From Halichoerus grypus (lineage: Eukaryota > Chordata > Mammalia > Carnivora > Phocidae): a stretch of 64,000 nt of DNA. This document shows, in pieces, positions 23,462 to 34,500 of this stretch; the first letter of the stretch is position 1, and the number at the start of each line of letters is the position of its first letter. The stretch lies in the NCBI RefSeq assembly GCF_964656455.1, contig NW_027555037.1, positions 1-64,000 of the forward strand, in the 5' to 3' direction. The notes beneath the pieces are model-generated. The model was not told the DNA's origin. It was given only the letters and a program-made list of their open reading frames with translations, and ran no database searches. A program made the translations under genes and the position numbers.

Positions 23462-26400
23462 AGAACGCTTGCTATTAGACTTCCATGCAAAAGTGGGGCC
23501 GCAGTGCTAGCTTCATGAAACAAGTGGGGAGTCGTGTTCTGTCTTCTGCCGGGGCCTGAGTCCCACACGGAAAATGGGTCTGGACTCCCTTGCAGTGCTC
23601 TCACGCACGCACACAACAAAATGCTGCCACCCTCAGGAGCAGCTGTTTTACCTGCAGCACAGGCTCTCAACCGAGTTTTTCCTTCGAGTTAGGTGGCTGT
23701 GTTTAAGCCTGCACACACACCCTGGGCAATGGTACTAGCCCCATAACCATGATGTGAGTTGAGAGCTGCCTTCTGTACCGGCCTGTCTCTCCCCGATATT
23801 ACGATCTTGAAACCGTCCCAGGGCTCTCAGCCACAGTACACCCTAAACTGCTTCGCCCACACAGAGGTCGACGGTAGCTAAAGCACGGCTTCTCTACAGT
23901 GTTGTTTCTTCGAGTTAGAACGCTAGCTATTAGACTTCCATGCAAAAGTGGGGCTGCCGTGCTAGCGTGATGAAACACATGGGGAGTCGTGTTCTGCCTT
24001 TCGCTGGGGCCTGAGTCTCACTCGCAAAAAGCTTTGGACTCCCTTGCAGTGCTCTCACGCACGCACACAACAAAATGCTTGCACCCTCAGGAGCAGCTCT
24101 TTTACCTGCAGCACAGGCTCTCTACCGAGTTTTTCCTTCGAGTTAGGTGGCTGTGTTTAAGCCTGCACACACCCACGGGGCAACGGAACTAGCCCCATAA
24201 CCACGTAGTGAGTTCAGATCTGCCTTATGTGCCAGCCTGTCTCTCCCCCGATATTATGAAATGGAAACCGTCCCCAGGCTCTCAGCCACAGTACACCCTA
24301 AACTGCTTCGCCCACAGAGAGGTCGACGGTAGCCAAAGCACGGTTTCTCTACAGTGTTGTTTCTCCCGAGTTAGAAAGCTAGCTGTTAGACTTCCATGCA
24401 AAAGTGGGGCCGCAGTCCTAGCTTCATGGAGCAAGTGGGGAGTCGTGTTCTGGCTTCTTCCGGGGCCTGGGTCTCACAAGGAAAATGCTTTTGGACTCAC
24501 TTGCAGTGCGCTCACGCATGCACACAGCAAAATGCGTCCACCCTGAGGCATGGCTCTTTTAGCCGAAGCAGGAATTCCCTACAGAGTTGTTCCTTTGAGT
24601 TAGGTGGTTGGCTTTAGGCCTGCAGGCACCCCCGGGGCAAGGGCACTAGCCTCATCAACCAGAGGTGACTTGAGAGCTGCCTTCCGCACCGGCCTGTTTC
24701 TCACTCCATTTCACGTCTGGGACCCTTTCCCCGGTCTCTCGTACACGAGCAGGGTCAAATTCCTCCTGCTTCAGGAACGGCAATGTTAACTCAAGCGCAG
24801 TCACTCGAGAGGATTGATTCTTGGTGTTAGTAGCCTGGGAACTAGGCATCCAGGCACACAGGGTACAGCAGTGCTAATCTCCTCAAACAAGAGGTGAGTC
24901 GACAGCAGCCTTCCTTCCAGGCCTGCTTCTCACTCCGAGTTACGTTTAGGTTCCATTTCTCATGCTTTCACAAAAACACACAACAGATGAAGTGCACGCT
25001 CAGGAAGGGCGATCTTTGCTGAGGCACGGGTTCTCTACAGTTTTGTTCCTTCGCGTTGCGTGGATGGCACTGAGGACTCCACGCACACACGGGAGAGCCG
25101 ATCTAGTTTCCCGAAACAAGAGTTGAGTCCATAGGGGCCTTCTGCCCATGCTTATTTCTCCCTCCGAATTCGGCTGGGACTCCTTCCCCAGGTTTGCACT
25201 CAAGCAGACTTGAAAATGCTGCCACCCTGTGGAGAGGCGAACGAGCTGAAGCTGGGGTTCTTGAGCGGCTTCTTTCTGCCAAATCAGTGTGGAGCCCTTA
25301 GCATTCCTATGCACACATGGAGCCGAAGTGTTAGCTTCAGGTAACAAGAGCTGAGTCGAGAGGAGCCTTCTGGCCCGGACTCCTTCTCCCTCGGTTTCAC
25401 GTAAGGAACCCGTTCCTCAGGCTCTCACCCACGGTAGCCTGGAAAGTGCTTCCTCCCTCAGAGAGGTGGATGGTAGCTAAAGCACGGTTTCTCTACCGTG
25501 TTGTTTCTTCCAGGGAGAACGCTAGCGATTAGATTTCCATGCAAAAGTAGGGCCGCAGTGCTAGCTAAATGAAACACACGGGGAGTCGTCTTCTGCCTTT
25601 TGCTGGGGCCTGAGTCTCACTCGCAGAAACTTTGGACTCCCTTGCAGTCCTCTCACGCACGCACACAACCAAATGCTTCCACCCTCAGGAGCGGCTGTTT
25701 GAGCTGAAGCACGGATTCTCTACCGTGTTTTTCCTTTGAGTTAGGTGGCTGTCTTTCAGCCTGCACACACACCCAGGGCAACGGTACTAGCCCCATAACC
25801 ATGATGTGAGTTGAGAGCTGCCTTCTGTACCGGCCTGTCTCTCCCCCGATTTTACAAAATGGAAAATGTCCCCAGGCTCTCAGCCACAGTACACCCTAAA
25901 CTGCTTCGCCCACAGAGAGGTCGACGGTAGCTAAAGCACGGTTTCTCTACTGTGTAGTTTCTTCGAGTTAGAACGCTAGCTCTTAGACTTCCATGCAAAT
26001 GTGGGGCTGCCGTGCTAGCTTGGTAAAACACATGGGGAGTCGTGTTCTGCCTTTCGCTGGGGCCTGAGTCTCACTCGCAAAATGCTTTGGACTCCCTTGC
26101 AGTGCTCTCACGCACGCACACAACAAAAGGCTTCCACCCTTAGGAGCAGCTGTTTTACCTGCAGCTCGGATTCCCTACCGAGTTTTTCCTTCGAGTTAAG
26201 TGGCTGTCTTTAAGCCTGCACACACCCACGGGGCAACGGAACTAGCCCCTTAAGCATGTAGTGAGTTGAGAGCTGCCTTCTGTACCGGACTGTCTCTCCC
26301 CCTATATTCCGAAATGGAAACCGTCCCCAGGCTGCCAGCCACAGTACACCCTAAACTGCTTCGCCCACACAGAGGTCGACGGTAGCTAAAGCACGGCTTC

Positions 26401-26870
26401 TCTACAGTGTTGTTTCTTCGACTTAGAACGCTAGCTATTAGACTTCCCTGAAAAGTGGCGCTGCCGTGCTAGCTTGATGAAACACATGGGGAGTGGTGTT
26501 CTGCCTTTCGCTGGGGCCTGAGTCTCACTCGCAGAAAGCTTTGGACTCCCTTGCAGTGCTCTCACGCACGCACACAACAAAATGCTTCCACCCTCAGGAG
26601 CAGCTGTTTTACCTGCAGCACAGGCTCTCTACCGAGTTTTTCCTTCGAGTTAGGTGGCTGTGTTTAAGCCTGCACACACACCCTGGGCAACGGTAGTAGC
26701 CCCATAACCATGATGTGAGTTGAGAGCTGCCTTCTGTGCCGGCCTGTCCCTCCACCGATATTATGATATTGAAACCGTCCCAGGGCTCCCAACCTCGGTA
26801 CACCCTAAACTGCTTCGCCCTCAGAGAGGTCGACGGTAGCTAAAGCACGGTTTCTCTACAGTGTTGTTTC

Positions 26871-29800
26871 TTCGACTTAGAAAGCTAACTATCAGACTTC
26901 CATGCAAAAGTGGGGCCGCAGTACTAGATTCATGGAGCAAGTGGGGAGTCGTGTTCTGGCTTCTTCTGGGGCCTGGGTCTCACAAGGAAAATGCTTTTGG
27001 ACTCACTTGCTGTGCACTCACGCATGCCCACCACACAATGCGTCCACCCTGAGGCATGGCTCTTTTAGCCGAAGCAGGAATTCTCTACAGAGTTGTTCCT
27101 TTGAGTTAGGCGGTTGGCTTATGGCCTGCAGGAACACACGGGGCAAGGGTACTGGCCTCATAAACAAGAGGTGAGTTGAGAGCTGCCTTCCGCACCGGCC
27201 TGTTTCTCACTCCATTTCACGTATGGGACCCTTTCCCCGGTCTCTCATACACGAACACTATACCACTCCTGCGGCTTCAGGAACTGCAATGTTAGCTAAA
27301 GCGCAGTAACGCTACAGCCTTGATTCTTGGTGTTAGTAGTCTGGTAGGCGAATGAGCTGCACCTGGGATTCTTGACAGGCTTGTTTCTTCCCAGTCAGTG
27401 TCGAGCACATAGCATTCCAAGCACACATGGAGCAGTAGTGTTAGCTTCAGGTAGCAAGAGCTGAGTCCAGAGGTGCCTTCTGCCCGGACCTATTTCTCCC
27501 TTGGTTTCACGTATGGAACCCGTTCCCCAGGCTCTCAGCCACGGTACTCCGTGTAATACTTCCTCCATCTAGAGGTCGACGGTAGCTAAAGCAGGGTTTC
27601 TCTACAGTGTTGTTTCTTCGAGTTAGAACACTAGCTGTTAGACTTCCATGCAAAAGTGGGGCTGCCGTGCTAGCGTGATGAAACACATGGGGAGTCGTGT
27701 TCTGCCTTCTGCTGGGGCCTGAGGCTCACTCACAAAAGGCTTTGGACTCCCTTGCAGGGCTCTCATGCACGCACACAACATAATGCTTCCACCTTCAAGA
27801 GCGGCTCTTTTAGCTGAAGCATGGATTCTCCAGCGAGTTTTTCCTTCGAGTTAGGCGGTTTTCATGAAGCCTGCACACACACCCGGGGCAACGGTACTAG
27901 CCCCATAACCATGGTGTGAGTTGAGAGCTGCCTTCTCTCCGGGCTGTCTCTCCCTCGATTTTAGGAAACGGAACCCGTCCCCAGGCTCTCACCCACCGTA
28001 CACCCTAAACTGCTTCCTCCCACACAGAGGTCGTCGGTAGCTAAAGCACGGTTTCTCTTCAGTGTTGTTTCTCCGAGTTAGAACGCTTGCTATTAATGTC
28101 CACAATAGCCAAACTGTGGAAAGAGCCAAGATGTCCACCAACAGATGAATGGATAAAGAAGAGGGGGTATATATATATATATATACAATGGAATATTATG
28201 CAGCCATCAAAAGGAATGAGATCTTGCCCTCTGCAACGACGTGGATGGAACTGGAGGGTATCATGCTGAGCGAAATAAGTCAAACAGAGAAAGACATGTA
28301 TCATATGACCTCACTGATATGAGGAATTCTTAATCTCAGGAAACAAACTGAGGGTTGCTGGAGTGGGGGCTGGGGTGGGAGGGATGGGGTCACTGGGTGT
28401 TGGACACTGGGGAGGGTATGTGTTCTGGTAAGCGCTGTGAATTGTGCAAGACTGTTGAATCTCAGATCTGTACCTCTGAAACAAATAATGCAATATATGT
28501 TAAGAAAGAAAAAAAGAAGAAGAAGAATGTAGCAGGAGGGGAAGAATGAAGGGGGGAAAATCGGAGGGGGAGAAGAACCATGAGAGACGATGGACTCTGA
28601 AAAACAAACTGAGGGTTCTAGAGGGGAGGGGGGTGGGAGGATGGGTTAGCCTGGTGATGGGTATTGAGCAGGGCACGATCTGCATGGAGCACTGGGTGAT
28701 ATGCACAAACAATGAATCATGGAACACTATATCTAAAACTAATGATGTAATGTATGGGGATTAACATAACAATAAAAACATTTAATAATAATAATAATAA
28801 AGAACGCTTGCTATTAGACTTCCATGCAAAAGTGGGGCCGCAGTGCTAGCTTCATGAAACAAGTGGGGAGTCGTGTTCTGTCTTCTGCCGGGGCCTGAGT
28901 CCCACACGGAAAATGGGTCTGGACTCCCTTGCAGTGCTCTCACGCACGCACACAACAAAATGCTGCCACCCTCAGGAGCAGCTGTTTTACCTGCAGCACA
29001 GGCTCTCAACCGAGTTTTTCCTTCGAGTTAGGTGGCTGTGTTTAAGCCTGCACACACACCCTGGGCAATGGTACTAGCCCCATAACCATGATGTGAGTTG
29101 AGAGCTGCCTTCTGTACCGGCCTGTCTCTCCCCGATATTACGATCTTGAAACCGTCCCAGGGCTCTCAGCCACAGTACACCCTAAACTGCTTCGCCCACA
29201 CAGAGGTCGACGGTAGCTAAAGCACGGCTTCTCTACAGTGTTGTTTCTTCGAGTTAGAACGCTAGCTATTAGACTTCCATGCAAAAGTGGGGCTGCCGTG
29301 CTAGCGTGATGAAACACATGGGGAGTCGTGTTCTGCCTTTCGCTGGGGCCTGAGTCTCACTCGCAAAAAGCTTTGGACTCCCTTGCAGTGCTCTCACGCA
29401 CGCACACAACAAAATGCTTGCACCCTCAGGAGCAGCTCTTTTACCTGCAGCACAGGCTCTCTACCGAGTTTTTCCTTCGAGTTAGGTGGCTGTGTTTAAG
29501 CCTGCACACACCCACGGGGCAACGGAACTAGCCCCATAACCACGTAGTGAGTTCAGATCTGCCTTATGTGCCAGCCTGTCTCTCCCCCGATATTATGAAA
29601 TGGAAACCGTCCCCAGGCTCTCAGCCACAGTACACCCTAAACTGCTTCGCCCACAGAGAGGTCGACGGTAGCTAAAGCACGGTTTCTCTACAGTGTTGTT
29701 TCTCCGAGTTAGAAAGCTAGCTGTTAGACTTCCATGCAAAAGTGGGGCCGCAGTCCTAGCTTCATGGAGCAAGTGGGGAGTCGTGTTCTGGCTTCTTCCG

Positions 29801-32208
29801 GGGCCTGGGTCTCACAAGGAAAATGCTTTTGGACTCACTTGCAGTGCGCTCACGCATGCACACAGCAAAATGCGTCCACCCTGAGGCATGGCTCTTTTAG
29901 CCGAAGCAGGAATTCCCTACAGAGTTGTTCCTTTGAGTTAGGTGGTTGGCTTTAGGCCTGCAGGCACCCCCGGGGCAAGGGCACTAGCCTCATCAACCAG
30001 AGGTGACTTGAGAGCTGCCTTCCGCACCGGCCTGTTTCTCACTCCATTTCACGTCTGGGACCCTTTCCCCGGTCTCTCGTACACGAGCAGGGTCAAATTC
30101 CTCCTGCTTCAGGAACGGCAATGTTAACTCAAGCGCAGTCACTCGAGAGGATTGATTCTTGGTGTTAGTAGCCTGGGAACTAGGCATCCAGGCACACAGG
30201 GTACAGCAGTGCTAATCTCCTCAAACAAGAGGTGAGTCGACAGCAGCCTTCCTTCCAGGCCTGCTTCTCACTCCGAGTTACGTTTAGGTTCCATTTCTCA
30301 TGCTTTCACAAAAACACACAACAGATGAAGTGCACGCTCAGGAAGGGCGATCTTTGCTGAGGCACGGGTTCTCTACAGTTTTGTTCCTTTGCGTTGCGTG
30401 GATGGCACTGAGGACTCCACGCACACACGGGAGAGCCGATCTAGTTTCCCGAAACAAGAGTTGAGTCCATAGGGGCCTTCTGCCCATGCTTATTTCTCCC
30501 TCCGAATTCGGCTGGGACTCCTTCCCCAGGTTTGCACTCAAGCAGACTTGAAAATGCTGCCACCCTGTGGAGAGGCGAACGAGCTGAAGCTGGGGTTCTT
30601 GAGCGGCTTCTTTCTGCCAAATCAGGGTGGAGCCCTTAGCATTCCTATGCACACATGGAGCCGAAGTGTTAGCTTCAGGTAACAAGAGCTGAGTCGAGAG
30701 GAGCCTTCTGGCCCGGACTCCTTCTCCCTCGGTTTCACGTAAGGAACCCGTTCCTCAGGCTCTCACCCACGGTAGCCTGGAAAGTGCTTCCTCCCTCAGA
30801 GAGGTGGATGGTAGCTAAAGCACGGTTTCTCTACCGTGTTGTTTCTTCCAGGGAGAACGCTAGCGATTAGATTTCCATGCAAAAGTAGGGCCGCAGTGCT
30901 AGCTAAATGAAACACACGGGGAGTCGTCTTCTGCCTTTTGCTGGGGCCTGAGTCTCACTCGCAGAAACTTTGGACTCCCTTGCAGTCCTCTCACGCACGC
31001 ACACAACCAAATGCTTCCACCCTCAGGAGCGGCTGTTTGAGCTGAAGCACGGATTCTCTACCGTGTTTTTCCTTTGAGTTAGGTGGCTGTCTTTCAGCCT
31101 GCACACACACCCAGGGCAACGGTACTAGCCCCATAACCATGATGTGAGTTGAGAGCTGCCTTCTGTACCGGCCTGTCTCTCCCCCGATTTTACAAAATGG
31201 AAAATGTCCCCAGGCTCTCAGCCACAGTACACCCTAAACTGCTTCGCCCACAGAGAGGTCGACGGTAGCTAAAGCACGGTTTCTCTACTGTGTAGTTTCT
31301 TCGAGTTAGAACGCTAGCTCTTAGACTTCCATGCAAATGTGGGGCTGCCGTGCTAGCTTGGTAAAACACATGGGGAGTCGTGTTCTGCCTTTCGCTGGGG
31401 CCTGAGTCTCACTCGCAAAATGCTTTGGACTCCCTTGCAGTGCTCTCACGCACGCACACAACAAAAGGCTTCCACCCTTAGGAGCAGCTGTTTTACCTGC
31501 AGCTCGGATTCCCTACCGAGTTTTTCCTTCGAGTTAAGTGGCTGTCTTTAAGCCTGCACACACCCACGGGGCAACGGAACTAGCCCCTTAAGCATGTAGT
31601 GAGTTGAGAGCTGCCTTCTGTACCGGACTGTCTCTCCCCCTATATTCCGAAATGGAAACCGTCCCCAGGCTGCCAGCCACAGTACACCCTAAACTGCTTC
31701 GCCCACACAGAGGTCGACGGTAGCTAAAGCACGGCTTCTCTACAGTGTTGTTTCTTCGACTTAGAACGCTAGCTATTAGACTTCCCTGAAAAGTGGCGCT
31801 GCCGTGCTAGCTTGATGAAACACATGGGGAGTGGTGTTCTGCCTTTCGCTGGGGCCTGAGTCTCACTCGCAGAAAGCTTTGGACTCCCTTGCAGTGCTCT
31901 CACGCACGCACACAACAAAATGCTTCCACCCTCAGGAGCAGCTGTTTTACCTGCAGCACAGGCTCTCTACCGAGTTTTTCCTTCGAGTTAGGTGGCTGTG
32001 TTTCAGCCTGCACACACACCCTGGGCAACGGTAGTAGCCCCATAACCATGATGTGAGTTGAGAGCTGCCTTCTGTGCCGGCCTGTCCCTCCACCGATATT
32101 ATGATATTGAAACCGTCCCAGGGCTCCCAACCTCAGTACACCCTAAACTGCTTCGCCCTCAGAGAGGTCGACGGTAGCTAAAGCACGGTTTCTCTACAGT
32201 GTTGTTTC
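26871..32208. repeat. HOR copy 2 (5,338 bp)
   Basis: Same monomer order as copy 1, with the stub at 27326-27387 and the L1 at 28096-28800. By eye it differs from copy 1 at about ten places, for example 27026 (C for A), 30391 (T for C) and 32004 (C for A). Confidence 0.95.
28096..28800 (+). mobile_element. Same L1 insertion within HOR copy 2
   Basis: 705 bp, same ends and same 16-bp target-site duplication (28080-28095 and 28801-28816) as the copy at 22757. It is a duplicate by HOR amplification, not a new insertion. Confidence 0.96.
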
Positions 32209-32893
32209 TTCGACTTAGAAAGCTAACTATCAGACTTCCATGCAAAAGTGGGGCCGCAGTATTAGATTCATGGAGCAAGTGGGGAGTCGTGTTCTGGCTT
32301 CTTCTGGGGCCTGGGTCTCACAAGGAAAATGCTTTTGGACTCACTTGCTGTGCACTCACGCATGCACACCACACAATGCGTCCACCCTGAGGCATGGCTC
32401 TTTTAGCCGAAGCAGGAATTCTCTACAGAGTTGTTCCTTTGAGTTAGGCGGTTGGCTTATGGCCTGCAGGAACACACGGGGCAAGGGTACTGGCCTCATA
32501 AACAAGAGGTGAGTTGAGAGCTGCCTTCCGCACCGGCCTGTTTCTCACTCCATTTCACGTATGGGACCCTTTCCCCGGTCTCTCATACACGAACACTATA
32601 CAACTCCTGCGGCTTCAGGAACTGCAATGTTAGCTAAAGCGCAGTAACGCTACAGCATTGATTCTTGGTGTTAGTAGTCTGGTAGGCGAATGAGCTGCAC
32701 CTGGGATTCTTGACAGGCTTGTTTCTTCCCAGTCAGTGTCGAGCACATAGCATTCCAAGCACACATGGAGCAGTAGTGTTAGCTTCAGGTAGCAAGAGCT
32801 GAGTCCAGAGGTGCCATTTGCCCGGACCTATTTCTCCCTTGGTTCACGTATGGAACCCGTTCCCCAGGCTCTCAGCCACGGTACTCCTTGTAA
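32209..32893. repeat. Partial HOR copy 3 and right array edge
   Basis: Covers monomer positions 1-3 and about 167 bp of position 4, including the stub at 32664-32725. Similarity stops after 'acggtactccttgtaa'. The last 80 bp carries four differences from copy 1, far more than elsewhere. Confidence 0.92.
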
Positions 32894-33420
32894 CAACAAC
32901 TCTGCTTAATAAATATGAAAAGAGGAAGTAAAGAGATGTAACCTCTCAAATAATATCTCAGGTAGTAAAATCAACTTGTGACTTTTTTCTTTTCTTTTGC
33001 TCAAGTTAGCTATTTTTTCAAGAATCCCTTCAAGATACTCGGTATTTTAATAGTAGCCATCAAGTAGTACAAGAATTCTGTTCATGTCCCAGGTAGAGTT
33101 TTGCAGGTTTTTTATTTTGTCACAGGTTTTTTTTTTTCCTGAAGCTATCTCTCCACACCACTAATACTGGGTGTAAGTAATCCCTGCCATGGATGGTGGG
33201 GCAGGAAAGAAAACAAGTAATGGTACATTTTTCTCCTGTCATTTTCTCTTTTGCTTCCCCCATGTCTTTTGGGGCATCAGTGTAGGAGACCTGAAGGTTG
33301 GTGTCTTGTTCAAAGAACTTTCTAAATAAATCTCTCCTATTATCTCTCCATGTCTCCCTTTTATTTTCCTATATGGTACTTATAATACATTGTAAAACTA
33401 TTTTTTGGAAATTAGTTGAG
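32894..33420. other. Non-coding DNA right of the array
   Basis: Abrupt change to AT-rich sequence. No gene or repeat family recognised up to the L1 relic. Confidence 0.55.
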
Positions 33421-34345
33421 GAGACAGCTCTTTCTTAGAGAAGAATTCCAAATAACAAATGTAGACACTGTCCCTCTAGGAGGTGAAGCTTAATTCTCTT
33501 CCCCTGGAGTGCAGGCTGGGCACAGTGACACTTCTACTGAAGAGCACGGGAGGGTAAAAACAGTCACTTTGCAGTAGAGAAACATGGCTCTACTTCTTGG
33601 CCAGGTGATCAAAGTTAATATCACCAATGATAACTCATGCTGATAGCATGTCTCCCCTAATATAATGTGACAAAAGTACACTTTACTTCTATAATATTCC
33701 TTTCCAAAACCCATAACCCCAGTCTAATCATGAGAAAAATATACAAACTCAAATTGAGGGATATGGTACAAAACTCCTTAACAGTACTTTCCAAAAGTAT
33801 CAAAGTCATGAAAAGTAAGAAAAAATTGAGACACTGTTGCAGATTGAAGGAGACTAAGGAGGCATGATGATTAAATGTAATGTGGTATCCTAGATTGGAT
33901 TTGGGAACAGAGAAAGGACATTAGTGGAAAAATTGTCAAAATCCAAATAAAGTCAGGGCGCCTCGGTGACTCAGTCGTTAGGCGTCTGCCTTCAGCTCAG
34001 GTCATGATCTCGGGGTCCTGGGATCGAGCCCCGCATCAGGCTCCCTGCTCCGCGGGGAGCCTGCTTCTCCCTCTCCCACTTCCCCTGCTTGTGTTCCCTC
34101 TCTCGCTGTGTCTCTGTCGGATAAATAAATAAAATCTTTAAAAAAAATCCAAATAAAGTCTCTAGCTTAGTTAATAATATTTACCAATATTAATTTCCTT
34201 CTTTTGACAAATGTATCATGATGATGTAAGATGTTAACATTAGGGAGAACTGGGTGGAGAGTGTACAGGAACTCTCTGTACTCTCTCTTCAACTTCTGTG
34301 TGAATCTAAAATTCTTCCACAATAAAAAGTTTAAAAAGAAAGTGA
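33421..34345 (+). mobile_element. L1M (L1MB-like) 3' UTR split by a Can-SINE
   Basis: In order: 'ggaggtgaagcttaattctc', 'ggccaggtgatcaaagttaa', 'cataaccccagtctaatcat', 'agggatatggtacaaaact', 'gacattagtggaaaaattgt', then after the SINE 'gatgtaagatgttaacatta' and 'aactctctgtactctctctt', ending in AATAAAAAGTTT. This is the 3' UTR of an old mammalian-wide L1. No ORF2 is present. Confidence 0.8.
33955..34143 (+). repeat. Can-SINE with 17-bp target-site duplication
   Basis: Near-complete element: head 'gggcgcctcggtgactcagt', body with 'gagccccgcatcaggctccc', tail GGATAAATAAATAAAATC. Perfect 17-bp duplication AAAATCCAAATAAAGTC at 33938-33954 and 34144-34160. The freshest-looking SINE in the window. 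Confidence 0.97.
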
Positions 34346-34374
34346 AAATATGTATTGGGTATATCTGTTTAATG

Positions 34375-34500
34375 CCTGCCTCTCCCATGATAGTGGAAAC
34401 TCCAAGAAGCCAATGAACATGACTACATATCTCTTTATTCCTGAGGCCTAGAATTGTTAAGCATGCCTGGTAAGACTCAGGAAGTATTTGTTGACTAAAT
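34375..34500 (+). repeat. L2 3' end
   Basis: 'gatagtggaaactccaagaa', 'catatctctttattcctgag' and terminal 'ggaagtatttgttgacta' follow the L2 3' pattern. Confidence 0.6.

Larger units (their letters stand above)
21532..26870. repeat. HOR copy 1 (5,339 bp)
   Basis: 20 full monomers, a 62-bp monomer stub at 21987-22048, and an L1 insertion at 22757-23461. One base longer than copy 2 because of an extra C at about 24365. Most of the sequence differences from copy 2 are single substitutions. Confidence 0.95.
20844..32893. repeat. Satellite array, about 228-bp monomer, 5.34-kb HOR
   Basis: Tandem array of monomers averaging about 228 bp, alternating A (TTCGAGTTAGGTGGCTGT start) and B (TTCGAGTTAGAACGCTAGC start). 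Start points found: 20851, 21077, 21305, 21532, 21761, 21987, 22049, 22278, 22506, 22733, 23683, 23909, 24137, 24365, 24594, 24819, 25050, 25275, 25508, 25735, 25962, 26190, 26417, 26644, 26871, then repeating. A monomers carry a conserved 'gaggtcgacggtagctaaag' box with a GTCGAC site; most B monomers have GCTAGC twice. The array is visibly richer in G+C and CpG than its flanks. Open frames inside are by-products of the repeat. Confidence 0.97.

Noticed and set aside
23909..23928. CENP-B box in B monomers (TTCGAGTTAGAACGC)
   Set aside because: The CG falls one base out of register with the NTTCGNNNNANNCGGGN pattern, so it does not qualify. Only the A-monomer variant at 22505 comes close.
24208..24546. 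Open frames of 60-115 codons recurring through the array
   Set aside because: They recur only because the DNA repeats. They change frame from one monomer to the next, have no recognisable domains, and occur on both strands.
20844..32893. CRISPR-like or prokaryotic repeat array
   Set aside because: The repeats are contiguous 228-bp monomers with no spacers, in a mammalian setting with SINEs and L1s.
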